A DNA stretch of 64,000 nucleotides from Pseudomonas sp. B21-028 (GTDB lineage Bacteria; Pseudomonadota; Gammaproteobacteria; Pseudomonadales; Pseudomonadaceae): NCBI RefSeq assembly GCF_024749045.1, contig NZ_CP087184.1, forward strand, positions 3,906,001-3,970,000, read 5' to 3'. The position numbers were made by a program, and so were the translations under genes. This document shows, one piece after another, positions 37,012-46,366 of the stretch. How positions within the stretch are numbered: the first letter of the stretch is position 1; the number at the start of each line of letters is the position of its first letter. Below the pieces are notes generated by a model. That model did not search any database, had not been told where the DNA came from, and worked only from the letters and a program-made list of their open reading frames with translations.

Positions 37012-37901
37012 CAGTCGCCTCTACCTCCCAATCGACTGCCCCAGCCGAGCTTGGTCCGGCAGACTTCGTAGTAATTGTGATCCAGTGGATGGATCAGGCG
37101 CAGCTTCTGCGCCTTCTTGCTGACGGTGATGGTGTCACCCGGCGCGCAGGTGAAATGGTTCTGGCCATCGCAGGACACTTGCGGGTAGATCTGCATATCC
37201 TTGGACACGACGATTTTCAGCTCGCTGTTGCCATCGACCACGATGGGTCGCCCAGACAAGGTATGGGGGTACATGGGCACAATCACAATAGCGTCGAGCT
37301 TGGGGTGCATGATCGGGCCACCGGCGGAGAGCGCATAGGCGGTGGAGCCGGTCGGCGTGGCGACGATCAGGCCGTCGGCCTTCTGGCTGCAGACGAACTG
37401 GCCGTCGATGTACAACTCGAATTCGATCATGCGCGTGGATTTGCCGGGGTGCAGCACCACGTCGTTGAGGGCATCGCCCTGGCCGATGGCCTCGGCGTGA
37501 CGGCGGACCTCGGCTTGCAGCAGGAAGCGGTTCTCCACCAGATAATGGCCGTCGAGCACTTCGGCCACCTTGGTTTCCAGCTCGTCGGGGCGGATATCGG
37601 TGAGGAAACCGAGGCTGCCGCGGTTGATCCCCAGCACCGGAATGTTGTGCCGCGCCAGGGCCCGCGCGGCGCCCAGCAGGCTGCCGTCGCCGCCGACCAC
37701 GATGACCATGTCGCAGACTTCGCCGAGCATCTTGCGCGACGAGGTCTGCAGGCCGTGGCCCGGCAGCACTTCGGCGATGGTATCTTCGAGGATCACATGC
37801 AGGTGTCGCTCCAGGAGGAAGCGTTTGAGGCGGCGAACGGTGTCCAGCACCTGCGAACTGCCCAGGCGACCGATGATGCCGATATTGCGAAATTGCTCCA
37901 T
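37011..37901 (-). CDS. nadK: NAD kinase
   Basis: A 296-residue ATP-NAD kinase that phosphorylates NAD+ to NADP+. The GGDG motif ('VIVVGGDGSLLGAARAL', about 70-86), 'INRGSLGFLTDI' and 'VATPTGSTAYALSAGGPI' are all conserved. Start ATG at 37901 is preceded by CAGGAG. It is the first gene of the compact nadK, phosphatase, rhomboid run, and diverges from the DUF1853 gene across a 103-bp gap that must hold both promoters. Confidence 0.97.
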   Translation of the reverse strand: MEQFRNIGIIGRLGSSQVLDTVRRLKRFLLERHLHVILEDTIAEVLPGHGLQTSSRKMLGEVCDMVIVVGGDGSLLGAARALARHNIPVLGINRGSLGFLTDIRPDELETKVAEVLDGHYLVENRFLLQAEVRRHAEAIGQGDALNDVVLHPGKSTRMIEFELYIDGQFVCSQKADGLIVATPTGSTAYALSAGGPIMHPKLDAIVIVPMYPHTLSGRPIVVDGNSELKIVVSKDMQIYPQVSCDGQNHFTCAPGDTITVSKKAQKLRLIHPLDHNYYEVCRTKLGWGSRLGGRGD

Positions 37902-38004
37902 GGGGCTCCTGCGAGGGTCTGCGGCGGGCGAAAAACCCGATTATGGGCGAAAGCGGCCCATAGACAAAATTCTTTAAGCCTTCCCTACAGGCTATGCTCG
38001 CAAA

Positions 38005-38970
38005 ATGATCCTGTTTCCCGAATTGCTGGACCTGCCCCGCCGCTTGCGCCATCCCGAGGTGCGCGATCTTGCGTGGGTGATACTCGCCCCGCCCATGCTC
38101 ATCGACACGCCCTGGCCCCAACGTCATCCCCTGAGCGGCAGCGACTGGGTCCAACACCCCCATCGACTGGAACACTGGTTGCAGCAGCTGGACCGCGACA
38201 GCTACCCGTTGCTGCACTGGCTGTCCCAGGGACGGACCCAGCGCCTGGGCCTCTATTACGAGCGGTTGTGGCAATTTGCTGTGCAGCACGCACCGGGCAT
38301 CGAGCTGATCGCCGCGAACCTGCCGATCCGCCGCGAAGGTCAGACCCTGGGTGAACTCGACCTGCTGCTGCGTGACAAGGACGGCATTCATCATCTGGAG
38401 TTGGCGATCAAGCTGTACCTGGGACCGCAACAGGATGATGGCCGGGATACAGCGCAGTGGCTTGGCCCGGGCTGTCATGACCGCCTCGACCGCAAACTGA
38501 CTCATCTGCGGGAACACCAGTTACCGATCTCGGCACGCCCGGAGAGCCGTGAAGCCCTGGCGGCACTGGGTATTGAACCGGCGGGCCTCGAGCGGTTTCG
38601 CTCCGAGCTCTGGCTGGGGGGCTACCTGCTCTACCCCTGGCCCGGACAGGCCGAACCGCCAGGCGGCGCGCATCCCAGGCATCTGCGCGGCAGTTGGCTG
38701 CGTCAACGGGACTGGTCGGCATTCATCGCCCAGCGCCCGCCGGGCCGCTGGCAACCCCTGCCCCGCGCCGCCTGGCTGGCGCCAGCCCACCATCCGGCGG
38801 AGCAGACCTGGAGCATCGAGCAACTGGACGCCTGGCGGCTGGCCCTGGACCCGATGGCCCCGGCACAGTTGATGGTGCGTCTGAGTGAAAACGCCGGAGG
38901 TGAGTGGGAAGAGGCCGAGCGGGTGTTCCTGGTGGCGGATCCGTGGCCGGATGTGCCGGGCAATGGTTGA
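38005..38970 (+). CDS. DUF1853 family protein
   Basis: A 321-residue protein with the DUF1853 features '[19 protein letters not shown]' at the start, '[15 protein letters not shown]', '[24 protein letters not shown]' and '[15 protein letters not shown]'. The D-x-L-L/ELA-x-K arrangement (acidic, then E-x-K) is reminiscent of PD-(D/E)XK nuclease cores; this is an inference from the motif, not an established activity. It diverges from nadK. Confidence 0.85.
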   Translation: MILFPELLDLPRRLRHPEVRDLAWVILAPPMLIDTPWPQRHPLSGSDWVQHPHRLEHWLQQLDRDSYPLLHWLSQGRTQRLGLYYERLWQFAVQHAPGIELIAANLPIRREGQTLGELDLLLRDKDGIHHLELAIKLYLGPQQDDGRDTAQWLGPGCHDRLDRKLTHLREHQLPISARPESREALAALGIEPAGLERFRSELWLGGYLLYPWPGQAEPPGGAHPRHLRGSWLRQRDWSAFIAQRPPGRWQPLPRAAWLAPAHHPAEQTWSIEQLDAWRLALDPMAPAQLMVRLSENAGGEWEEAERVFLVADPWPDVPGNG

Positions 38971-38994
38971 GTTTAGCGGTGCCTGGGCGGCCCT

Positions 38995-39090
38995 CATCGC
39001 GAGCAGGCTCGCTCCCACAATGGATCTTCAGTGAACACAAATTTTGTGATTGCCCTGGATCCCCTGTGGGAGCGAGCCTGCTCGTGATAG
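38995..39090. repeat. REPIN (inverted REP pair)
   Basis: Opposed REP copies between the convergent DUF1853 and arsB genes. The distal copy carries a ctcgtgat variant in the arm. It is well placed to end transcription from both sides. Confidence 0.8.
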
Positions 39091-39102
39091 CGTCGCTACG
39101 GC

Positions 39103-40386
39103 CTAGACGGACAAGCGCAACGCCAGCGCCGCCAACGTCACCAACAACACCGGCACCGTCAACACCACCCCGACCTTGAAGTAATAACCCCAGCCAATCC
39201 GGATATCCTTGCGCGCCAGCACATGCAGCCATAGCAGCGTTGCCAGGCTGCCAATCGGCGTGATCTTCGGCCCCAGATCGCTGCCGATCACGTTCGCATA
39301 GACCATCGCTTCCTTCACCACGCCACTGGCCTGGCTGGCATCAATGGACAACGCGCCAACCAGCACCGTCGGCAGGTTGTTCATGACCGACGAGAGCAAC
39401 GCCGTCAACACCCCGGTGCCCATCGCCGCGCCCCACACGCCATAGCCGGCGAAAGCGTCGAGCCAGCGGGCCAGATAGTCGGTCAGCCCAGCGTTACGCA
39501 GGCCATAGACCACCAGGTACATGCCCAGGGAGAAGATCACGATCTGCCACGGCGCTTCCTTCATGACCTTGCGGGTGGAGATCTTGTGACCGCGTGCCGC
39601 AATCGTCAGCAGCAACGCGGCGCAGACGGCCGAAATGGCACTGATTGGAATGCCCAGGGGCTCCAGGGCAAAGCACCCCAGCAACAGAATCACCAACACG
39701 GCCCAGCCGGCATAGAACGTGGCGGTGTCGTGGATGGCGCTTGCTGGATCGTCCAGTTGATGCGGGTCGTAATCTCGCGGGATATCACGGCGGAAAAACC
39801 ACATCAGGATCGCCAGGCTAGCCGCCACGGCCACCAGGTTCACCGGCACCATCACCGCCGCGTAGCGGTTGAAGCCGATACCGAAGAAATCCGCCGAGAC
39901 GATATTCACCAGGTTCGACACCACCAGCGGCAGACTCGCGGTGTCGGCAATGAAACCGGCCCCCATCACGAAGGCCAGGGTCGCCGCCGGAGAGAACCGC
40001 AGAGCCAGCAACATGGAAATCACGATAGGCGTGAGGATCAGCGCCGCGCCGTCATTGGCGAACAACGCCGACACCAGGGCACCGAGCAGCACCATGTACG
40101 CAAACAACTTGCGCCCACTGCCCCGCCCCCACCGGGCCACGTGCAGCGCCGCCCAGGCGAAGAATCCCGCCTCGTCCAGCAGCAGACTGATGATGATCAG
40201 CGCGACGAAGGTACCGGTGGCATTCCAGATGATCTGCCACACCAGCGGGATGTCAGATATCTGCACCACCCCGCTCAACAACGCCAGCAACGCGCCGAAC
40301 GTCGCGCTCCAGCCAACGCCGAGCCCTTTGGGCTGCCAGATCACCAGGGTAATGGTCAGCAGGAAAATCAATGACGCGACAAGCAT
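39103..40386 (-). CDS. arsB: Arsenite efflux permease
   Basis: A 427-residue inner-membrane transporter of the ArsB family with about 12 hydrophobic segments. Family signatures include '[16 protein letters not shown]', '[22 protein letters not shown]', '[15 protein letters not shown]' and '[20 protein letters not shown]'. It expels arsenite/antimonite. It is transcribed 37 bp after arsR. No arsenate reductase (arsC) or arsH gene follows; the operon ends in a REPIN. Confidence 0.95.
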   Translation of the reverse strand: MLVASLIFLLTITLVIWQPKGLGVGWSATFGALLALLSGVVQISDIPLVWQIIWNATGTFVALIIISLLLDEAGFFAWAALHVARWGRGSGRKLFAYMVLLGALVSALFANDGAALILTPIVISMLLALRFSPAATLAFVMGAGFIADTASLPLVVSNLVNIVSADFFGIGFNRYAAVMVPVNLVAVAASLAILMWFFRRDIPRDYDPHQLDDPASAIHDTATFYAGWAVLVILLLGCFALEPLGIPISAISAVCAALLLTIAARGHKISTRKVMKEAPWQIVIFSLGMYLVVYGLRNAGLTDYLARWLDAFAGYGVWGAAMGTGVLTALLSSVMNNLPTVLVGALSIDASQASGVVKEAMVYANVIGSDLGPKITPIGSLATLLWLHVLARKDIRIGWGYYFKVGVVLTVPVLLVTLAALALRLSV

Positions 40387-40423
40387 GCGCTACAGCCTTG
40401 GAAAGAGAGATTGATAAGAAGCG

Positions 40424-40774
40424 TCAGCAGCAACGCGCCACCGGACGATCGATCATCGCCGCCAGGCGCTCGACATCCGCCGCCAGCCAGGCCGCATTGG
40501 CCGCCAGCGCCTGCTCCAGCAAGGTGCTGATCCAAGAAGGCAGCTGTGGGTGCAGACGGTAGTAGACCCACTGCCCTTGCCGCCGGTCACTGAGCAGGTC
40601 GGCATGCCGTAACTGCGCCAGGTGTCGGGAGATTTTCGGCTGGCTCAGGTCCAGCGCAGCGGTGAGTTCACAGACACACAACTCCCCCTCGCGCGCCACC
40701 AGCAACGCAATGCGGGTCCGGGTGTCGTCGGCCAGGGCCTTGAAAACATCGACGGGATTGTGGGGATTGGACAT
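40424..40774 (-). CDS. arsR: ArsR-family arsenical resistance repressor
   Basis: A 116-residue winged-helix repressor. The metalloid site 'GELCVCELTAAL' (the ELCVC signature, in helix alpha3) and recognition helix 'LDLSQPKISRHLAQLRHADLL' are intact. The C-terminus ends in a CC pair that may add a ligand. The start at 40774 matches the normal family start 'MSNPHNPVDVFKALADDTR'; an open frame reaches 40855 but runs through the putative operator. Confidence 0.93.
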   Translation of the reverse strand: MSNPHNPVDVFKALADDTRTRIALLVAREGELCVCELTAALDLSQPKISRHLAQLRHADLLSDRRQGQWVYYRLHPQLPSWISTLLEQALAANAAWLAADVERLAAMIDRPVARCC

Positions 40775-40804
40775 GACGGAAAAAAGTCTGGGGAAGCGAA
40801 GGAT

Positions 40805-40828
40805 GAATATATGGAAACGCGAATATTC
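40805..40828. promoter_or_regulatory. Candidate ArsR operator
   Basis: A 24-bp inverted repeat with 6-bp arms GAATAT (40805-40810) and ATATTC (40823-40828), 31 bp upstream of the arsR ATG. AT-rich dyads of this size at this position are typical of ArsR/SmtB targets. Confidence 0.45.
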
Positions 40829-40859
40829 AGTAAAGCAGCGATTGTGTTGCAACACCCCC

Positions 40860-40993
40860 TTGTGGCGAGGGGATTTATCCCCGCTGGGCTGCGAAGCAGC
40901 CCCAACACAGGCGACTCAATCCGTCTGATACACCGAGTCGCAGGGCTTTGGGGCTGCTTCGCAGCCCAGCGGGGATAAATCTCCTCGCCACAG
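40860..40993. repeat. REPIN of the GTGGCGAGGGGAT class
   Basis: An inverted pair (tgtggcgaggggatttatcc / ggataaatctcctcgccaca) with an inner gctgcgaagcagcccc hairpin, the same class as the units of the 25-27 kb array. Between arsR and the DUF6124 gene. Confidence 0.85.
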
Positions 40994-41007
40994 GTTGAAT
41001 GTGCCAG

Positions 41008-41337
41008 CTAGCGCGGATCGACGTTATCCAGCGCCCGATTCGCCAGCAATCCGCCCAGCTCGATCAATTGCTGAATGCCCAACGCCACATGCCGTCGCGA
41101 ACCGTCCAGTTCGAAGGCCAGGTCGCTGATCATGGCGTCGGCCGAGGCCAGGGTTTCACTGAGGTTCGCGAGCAGGCACTCGGTGTCGATGCCGTTCACA
41201 ACGGTGAAGAGCTGGCCTGGCGGTGGATTCGTGTCGGGCTCGGGTTTGAGGTAGAAATCGAGGGCGCGGTTGGCGGCTTTGTCGAAGGCTGCTGGGTTTG
41301 GATCGGTGTCTGGCGGATTGGGTGTTGGTTTGAACAT
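41008..41337 (-). CDS. DUF6124 family protein
   Basis: A 109-residue soluble protein with 'DKAANRALDFYLKP' and 'ECLLANLSETLASADAMISDLAFELDGSRRHVALGIQQLIELG', the pattern of the DUF6124 family common in the P. fluorescens group (often present in several copies, function unknown). The ATG at 41337 has GGAG upstream. Its leader contains the folded element described at 41382-41540. Confidence 0.82.
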   Translation of the reverse strand: MFKPTPNPPDTDPNPAAFDKAANRALDFYLKPEPDTNPPPGQLFTVVNGIDTECLLANLSETLASADAMISDLAFELDGSRRHVALGIQQLIELGGLLANRALDNVDPR

Positions 41338-41381
41338 GGTTGAAGCTCCAATGCAATTTAAAAAGGAGACATCACCCTCTC

Positions 41382-41540
41382 GCTACCAAACGAATTAGGG
41401 TGGCGGCCATACGAAGGTTGGTAGACCGGGCATTGGAACCGGCGTCTCCGGAGAGACCCTGCGCATGGCCACCAAAAGACAAAGCGCATGAATGCGCTTG
41501 CGGAGGTGACGCTATGCACCAACGACCCGGGCTACCAAAC
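41382..41540 (-). ncRNA. Structured leader element upstream of the DUF6124 gene
   Basis: The 380-bp gap upstream of the DUF6124 gene contains a compact fold. An outer stem GGTGGCGGCCAT (41399-41410) with ATGGCCACC (41465-41473) encloses a hairpin with CCGG arms (41426-41442) and a hairpin GTCTC/GAGAC (41444-41457), a three-way junction. Beyond it is an 8-bp perfect stem AAGCGCAT/ATGCGCTT (about 41481-41498). The decamer gctaccaaac occurs on both sides (41382 and 41531). A 74-residue open frame over it (41372-41596 minus) has no family traits. I believe similar leaders precede other DUF6124 genes in Pseudomonas, from memory only. Whether it is an RNA regulator or a repeat family is open. Confidence 0.45.
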
Positions 41541-41719
41541 CCGATCACTGATAAATCAGCGACTGGCAAACGATAGAACCCGCGCCTCAGGTGCACAAGC
41601 CGGCGGATTCTGGCGCAGTTGTAGGCAATGGCGCAAGGCGGTGTAGCCTGGAGCGGCCGTGTCCTACACCGGGACTTACATACGTTCGATAACGAATCTG
41701 CCTGTTTTCCTGCTAAGCG

Positions 41720-41983
41720 TTATCCATTAAGCTCAAAGGCTACAGGGAGCTCCGGGTTTTCCAGATCAGCGCCCACGCTTTCCCCATCGCTCAACAGGTA
41801 CATTGAAATGGCCTGATTATCGCCAAAGCGCCACGATAACGATCCAATGTCCCCCAGACATTTTTCACCATTAAAGTAGTACTGATCGTGTAGCAAGATG
41901 GTAAGGCGCTGCCCCACTAACAAACGAGCATTGGCTAGATCCCAGACCATCCTCTTGCGGGAAGCAACATAGCGGTCATGCAC
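41720..41983 (-). CDS. Hypothetical protein (87 residues)
   Basis: A small protein, 'MHDRYVASRKRMVWDLANAR' at the start and 'FNGEKCLGDIGSLSWRFGDN' centrally, rich in aromatic residues and likely all-beta in its second half. Codon use looks normal for the chromosome. No family recognised with confidence. It is isolated, 84 bp from the stop of the DUF6678 gene on the same strand. Start codon choice is uncertain. Confidence 0.5.
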   Translation of the reverse strand: MHDRYVASRKRMVWDLANARLLVGQRLTILLHDQYYFNGEKCLGDIGSLSWRFGDNQAISMYLLSDGESVGADLENPELPVAFELNG

Positions 41984-42066
41984 TCGGCGGTATCCTGAGG
42001 CGTTGAGAAAAAAACCATTCTAGCGAGCCCCTTGCGAACTGGCTCGCGTCCAGATGAAAGCAACTA

Positions 42067-42501
42067 TCAGGCTGGCGGAAAGTCTTCATACGATTTCGGC
42101 AAATACCCCCAGATCCTCAAAACGTCTGCACGCACTTCAAACTCAAATCCAATCTGCCCCACAACTTCCGATATTTCATCGCTATGGTCGACTGCTGCAT
42201 GTGCAAGCAACTGCCCGACAAACGGGCCGTCCTCGAACACACCTATGTCGAACCACTCGACACCCGCAAATGGAAACGGCAGGTGGTAAAACCACTCGGC
42301 ATCCCAACCTGAGACATAGCCTGTCACTGACTTGTACCGGTAAGACGGGCGCCAACCCTCGCGCTGGCGGAAGTGGCTGATCAGCTCATCCCACTTTGTG
42401 TTGTTTGATGCGCTTGCCAAATTTCTTGCAGCGACAGCGGCTTTTATCTTCCCTCGCATCGCATCATCGTGGCCCGCGCCGGCCGTTGGTAGTTCACTCA
42501 T
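42067..42501 (-). CDS. DUF6678 family protein
   Basis: A 144-residue protein containing 'TKWDELISHFRQREGWRPSYRYK' and 'GWDAEWFYHLPFPFAGVEWFDIG', the conserved core of DUF6678 proteins, which are often scattered as orphans and of unknown role. The start at 42501 (MSELPTAGAGH) was chosen over the longer open frame to 42654, which runs through a REP. Confidence 0.72.
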   Translation of the reverse strand: MSELPTAGAGHDDAMRGKIKAAVAARNLASASNNTKWDELISHFRQREGWRPSYRYKSVTGYVSGWDAEWFYHLPFPFAGVEWFDIGVFEDGPFVGQLLAHAAVDHSDEISEVVGQIGFEFEVRADVLRIWGYLPKSYEDFPPA

Positions 42502-42593
42502 AAGAGCCCTATCGAGAACAGGTAATACGTTGGAAACGTCAGATCTGGCTCCCACGGGTTTGCAGTGGACACAAATCCTGGTTCGCTTCGGAA

Positions 42594-42779
42594 CGTGTGG
42601 GAGCGAGCCTGCTCGCGATGACGGCGGCACAGCCAACATCTCAGCGACTGACATACCGCTTTCGCGAGCAGGCTCGCTCCCACAAAGGGGCGCCTACAAA
42701 TGAATCCGTCCCTGTTTCGTTGAAGATTTGAAGCGACAGATAAACCCGTGGCGAGGGAGCTTGCTGCCTCGCCACAGGT
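42594..42779. repeat. REPIN plus a single REP variant
   Basis: An inverted REP pair at 42594-42687 with the 'gacggcggcaca' spacer, followed at about 42747-42779 by a separate palindrome (gtggcgagggagcttgctgcctcgccac) of a third arm sequence. Together they fill most of the 306-bp gap between the DUF6678 gene and the FMN reductase gene. Confidence 0.75.
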
Positions 42780-42807
42780 GTTTTATTTGCCTAAGGTGCC
42801 AGGGACA

Positions 42808-43365
42808 TCAGACCTTCTTGTGCTGCTCCACCCACTGGCCATAGGCATTGATGAATTTCTGCAGGAACGGCTTCACCGACTCCGACACATGGCCCGCCTC
42901 GTCGAACGCAGTGCCGGCGTTGCTCAGGTAGCCTTCCGGTTGCTGCATGCACGGCACATCGAGAAACACCAGGGACTGGCGCAGGTGATGGTTGGCGCCA
43001 AAACCGCCGATGGCACCCGGCGAGGCGCTGATCACCGCACCCGGCTTGCCGCTCAGGCAGCTCTGGCCATAGGGACGCGAACCGACGTCGATGGCGTTCT
43101 TCAACGGTGCCGGCACGGAACGGTTGTACTCCGGCGTGACGAACAACAAGGCGTCGGCGGCGCCTACCCGCTGGCGGAAGGTGCTGTAGGCAGCCGGCGG
43201 CGAGACATCAATGTCTTCGTTGTAGAGCGGCAAGTCGCCTATTTCGACGATCTCCAGCTTCAAATTGGCAGGCGCCAGGTCCGCCAGCGCCAGTGCCAAC
43301 TTGCGATTGATCGACGCCTTGCGCAGGCTTCCCACTAAAACGGCCACTGTATAGACATTACTCAT
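42808..43365 (-). CDS. NADPH-dependent FMN reductase (ChrR/YieF-like)
   Basis: A 185-residue flavodoxin-fold reductase. 'AVLVGSLRKASINRKLALAL' (phosphate-binding loop, about 8-28) and 'ALLFVTPEYNRSVPAPLKNAIDVGSRPYG' (about 72-100) are the signature blocks of this family, which includes quinone and chromate reductases. The natural substrate is probably quinones. Length is typical. It stands alone between REP elements and the divergent small gene at 43545. Confidence 0.9.
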   Translation of the reverse strand: MSNVYTVAVLVGSLRKASINRKLALALADLAPANLKLEIVEIGDLPLYNEDIDVSPPAAYSTFRQRVGAADALLFVTPEYNRSVPAPLKNAIDVGSRPYGQSCLSGKPGAVISASPGAIGGFGANHHLRQSLVFLDVPCMQQPEGYLSNAGTAFDEAGHVSESVKPFLQKFINAYGQWVEQHKKV

Positions 43366-43544
43366 TGGAGGTTCTCGGCTAGGGACAGGACTTCTACTTA
43401 TAGATGATCGGGAGGATTATTGGACCAGCGGAAAACCGAAAACCTGCCGCCTGGACTATTTTTTTCTTGTAGGAAAACTTACCGCGCATGACCAAGGTCT
43501 ACAGAACCGTAAATCGAGTGATCTATTTCCAGAGGTTCTAAGCA

Positions 43545-43778
43545 ATGGCAGCAGTACTTGTCGGACAATTCCATGCGCGGGACGCCGAAGGTCGCGTCTA
43601 TTCGGTGCATGAGTTCCAGGAATCGACCCCGTCGCCGGACGGAAACGGCAAGGAGCCTGTCACCACTTACAAGCTGGCCATTGGTGATCGGGTCAGCAAG
43701 CTCGATGACGACAGGTTCCTGCTGGTGCAATCCGGTATCGAACTGGTGCGTGAACCCGAACCACAAATAGCTTTATGA
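43545..43778 (+). CDS. Conserved small protein (77 residues)
   Basis: Starts 'MAAVLVGQFHARDAEGRVYS' with AGAGG upstream and ends 'LVQSGIELVREPEPQIAL'. The pattern (a short barrel-like beta protein) is one I have seen annotated only as hypothetical in pseudomonads. An opposite-strand frame over the same bases is less convincing. It is separated by 78 bp from the LysR-type gene on the same strand. Confidence 0.6.
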   Translation: MAAVLVGQFHARDAEGRVYSVHEFQESTPSPDGNGKEPVTTYKLAIGDRVSKLDDDRFLLVQSGIELVREPEPQIAL

Positions 43779-43856
43779 CATAAGCAGAAGTCATGCCCGG
43801 ACTTGGGTTAGGATTCAGCCATTCAATGGCTCCCCCGCCGCACATGGACTTCCTGC

Positions 43857-44750
43857 ATGCGATTACGCCACATCGAAGTGATCCAGGCGCTGTTGCAGAC
43901 CGGCCACCTGGGCACGGCGGCCGAATGGCTGCAATTACCGGTCGCTGAAGTCGAGTCGACTCTGCGCGATGCCGAGGCTCAACTGGGCTTCATGCTGTTC
44001 GCCAGCGTGCGCGGACGCTTGCAGGCCACTCGGGAAGCCCTTGAACTGCGCGACGGCATCACAGGCGTGTACGACGCCCTCGAGCCGGTGCAGCGCTTGG
44101 CCAGCAGTTTGAAACACTACCAGGCACCGCCCCTGCGGATCATCTGCACCCCGCCACTGGCCCAGCAATTGTTGCCCCGCAGCATGGCCGCCCTGCGCCG
44201 CCGCTATCCGGATGCGCCGTGCACGCTGCTGAGCCAACCGACCCGCGAGATCGTCCGCGGCCTGCTGCTGCGCGACAGCGACCTTGGCGTCAGCCTGCAC
44301 GACCCCGAGCACCCCGACATCCATTGCCAGATGATCGCCCAAGGCAAACTGCAACTGCTCGCCCCTCACGGCTGGCTGCAGCCACGGCAAAAATACATTT
44401 CGCTTCAGGATCTGGCGGGCCAGTCGCTGGTGGGGCTCGATGGCCAGGACCCACTGAGCCCCGCATTCGACAATAAACTCGGAGCGCTGCGCCCGGCACC
44501 GGTGATCCAGATCCGCGTCCAGACCCACCAGATGATGCGCGCCATGGTCGAGGCCGGCGAAGGCCTGGCCATCGTCGACCCCTTTACCGCCTCGGGCGCC
44601 AAGGATGGCGGGCTGGACGTATGCCCGGTGTCGCCCGCCATTCCCATCTGCCTCTACGCCCTGCGCCTGACCGACGCGCCCGCGTCACCCACGCTTCAAT
44701 CGCTGCTGGAGCTGGTTACGGAACAAGCCGAGGCGTTGCTGAACCATTGA
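43857..44750 (+). CDS. LysR-family transcriptional regulator
   Basis: A 297-residue regulator: N-terminal helix-turn-helix ('HIEVIQALLQTGHLGTAAEWLQLPVAEVESTLRDAEAQLGFMLF' features, with a weaker than usual recognition helix) and a substrate-binding domain from about 90 ('LRIICTPPLAQQLLPRSMAALRRRYPDAPC'). The C-terminal 'MMRAMVEAGEGLAIVDPFTA' is typical. Target unknown. The 3' end overlaps the convergent GNAT gene by 35 bp. Confidence 0.88.
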   Translation: MRLRHIEVIQALLQTGHLGTAAEWLQLPVAEVESTLRDAEAQLGFMLFASVRGRLQATREALELRDGITGVYDALEPVQRLASSLKHYQAPPLRIICTPPLAQQLLPRSMAALRRRYPDAPCTLLSQPTREIVRGLLLRDSDLGVSLHDPEHPDIHCQMIAQGKLQLLAPHGWLQPRQKYISLQDLAGQSLVGLDGQDPLSPAFDNKLGALRPAPVIQIRVQTHQMMRAMVEAGEGLAIVDPFTASGAKDGGLDVCPVSPAIPICLYALRLTDAPASPTLQSLLELVTEQAEALLNH

Positions 44751-45330
44751 CCGACATGCCCAACGGATCGTCGAACAACCGATACCAGAACAACGCCACT
44801 TCGGCGGTATGCCGGTCGATCCCGCGATAGCGCAGTTGATCGATGCCGCCGAGCACATAGCCGCAGCGCTCATAGAGCCGGCAAGCTCCCAGGTTGTTGT
44901 TCTGGGTTTCCAGCATGATCCCCGGCAGTTTTTTCTTGCGACTCCAGAATTGCGCCACGTCGAGCAAGGCCTTGGCCACCCCATGACGACGGGCGGGGGC
45001 ATGCACCGCCAGTTCGTCGATGTGGGCAAAGCCGTTCCAGTTGGTGCTGACCACCAGGTGTCCCACCGGCTGGTCGTCCAGGTAGGCCATGAAAATCTCG
45101 CTGTCCGGCGCGTCGTGGAAGCTGCTGAACTCTTCCGGGTCGATGCCATAGCACTTTCGATAGGGAACAATGGGCGTTATCGGCCATTGGCTCACGGGAC
45201 GACCGATCTGCGCCGTGCCATAGGCGCTGACTTCGAAACTGAAGTCACTGCCCCATATGTACACAGCGAAGCCGTCATCGACGACCCGCACCGACAGGCC
45301 GGGGTGTTTGGGATTCATGACCGACTGCAT
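44716..45330 (-). CDS. GNAT-family N-acetyltransferase
   Basis: About 204 residues. The acetyl-CoA-binding motif A, 'HIDELAVHAPARRHGVAKALLDVAQFWSRKK' (RxxGxA as RRHGVA), and motif B, 'LETQNNNLGACRLYERCGYVLGG', are clear. The N-terminal part resembles the streptothricin acetyltransferase branch (substrate not established). Start at 45330 (MQSVMNPKH) is chosen for an AGGA site upstream; further in-frame ATGs at 45348 and 45360 are possible. Confidence 0.82.
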   Translation of the reverse strand: MQSVMNPKHPGLSVRVVDDGFAVYIWGSDFSFEVSAYGTAQIGRPVSQWPITPIVPYRKCYGIDPEEFSSFHDAPDSEIFMAYLDDQPVGHLVVSTNWNGFAHIDELAVHAPARRHGVAKALLDVAQFWSRKKKLPGIMLETQNNNLGACRLYERCGYVLGGIDQLRYRGIDRHTAEVALFWYRLFDDPLGMSVNGSATPRLVP

Positions 45331-45503
45331 ACTGGGAAAGGTCCTCATTCCTTGAGCCAACCAATGGCACGTTGCAATCCATTGCCCTTGCCTCTCGAAA
45401 CTGTGTACATCAAGCGGCTACCCATGGACTGCCGTTACCTCAGGTTAGAAGGTACTGGCGATTGTGGCGAGAAATGAATAATAAACAATGACACTACTAC
45501 TCC

Positions 45504-45596
45504 CTGTGGGAGCGAGCCTGCTCGCGATAGCGGTGCGCCAGTCACCTCAAGAGTGACTGTTCGACCGCTATCGCGAGCAGGCTCGCTCCCACAGGG
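45504..45596. repeat. REPIN (inverted REP pair)
   Basis: Opposed REP copies around 'gtgcgccagtcacctcaagagtgactg', located between dnaQ and the GNAT gene, just after the dnaQ stop. Confidence 0.8.
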
Positions 45597-45613
45597 ATTC
45601 AAACGTCAACGCC

Positions 45614-46366
45614 TCATTGGTTGGCTTCAGCCAACTGCGTCCACAGTGCCGGGGCACCGGCGGACTTGGCGATGGCTTCCAGGCGTGCGGCATGTTCGGC
45701 CAGGTCGGTTTCACTGGCACGGATGATCCGGGCGGGCCGACGGTCGGCGGGCAAACGACGAATTTCGCTGGCCTGGGCACCCGAGCCTTCGCCGGTCCCA
45801 TTGCCGTCCGACGCGTTGCCCGCCAGGGACAGGCTGGTCTGGCCGCCGGTCATCGTCAGGTAGACGTCGGCAAGGATCTCGGAGTCGAGCAAGGCGCCGT
45901 GCAGTTCACGGCCGGAGTTATCGACACCATAGCGCTTGCACAGGGCATCGAGGCTGTTGCGCTGCCCCGGATGCCGCTCGCGGGCCATCATCAGGGTGTC
46001 GAGGATGGTGCAATGCCGGGTGATATCAGCCCGGTCGTGCTGGCCCATCAAGGCGAACTCGTTGTTGATGAAGCCAACGTCGAACGCCGCGTTATGAATG
46101 ATCAGCTGCGCACCCTGGATGAACTCGAAGAATTCATCGGCCACTTCGGCGAAACGCGGCTTGCCCACCAGAAATTCGTTGGTGATGCCGTGGACGCCGA
46201 TGGCGCCCTCGTCACTTTCGCGGTCCGGTTGCAGGTAGACGTGGAAATGGCGACCGGTCAGCCGCCGACCGATCAGCTCGACACAGCCGATCTCGATAAT
46301 CCGGTGACCATCGGTCACCGGCATGCCGGTGGTTTCGGTATCCAGTACTACTATCCTGTTAACCAT
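45614..46366 (-). CDS. dnaQ: DNA polymerase III epsilon subunit (3'-5' proofreading exonuclease)
   Basis: A 250-residue DnaQ. Exo I 'VLDTETTGMPVTDGHRIIEIG' features, Exo II 'LIIHNAAFDVGFIN' and Exo III 'HGALLDSEILADVY' contain the DEDDh catalytic residues. The C-terminal tail 'ALWTQLAEANQ' is the linker/alpha-binding end. In pseudomonads rnhA normally lies immediately upstream; here the recombinase module begins within about 70-140 bp of the dnaQ start, so the island probably inserted between the two genes. Confidence 0.96.
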   Translation of the reverse strand: MVNRIVVLDTETTGMPVTDGHRIIEIGCVELIGRRLTGRHFHVYLQPDRESDEGAIGVHGITNEFLVGKPRFAEVADEFFEFIQGAQLIIHNAAFDVGFINNEFALMGQHDRADITRHCTILDTLMMARERHPGQRNSLDALCKRYGVDNSGRELHGALLDSEILADVYLTMTGGQTSLSLAGNASDGNGTGEGSGAQASEIRRLPADRRPARIIRASETDLAEHAARLEAIAKSAGAPALWTQLAEANQ

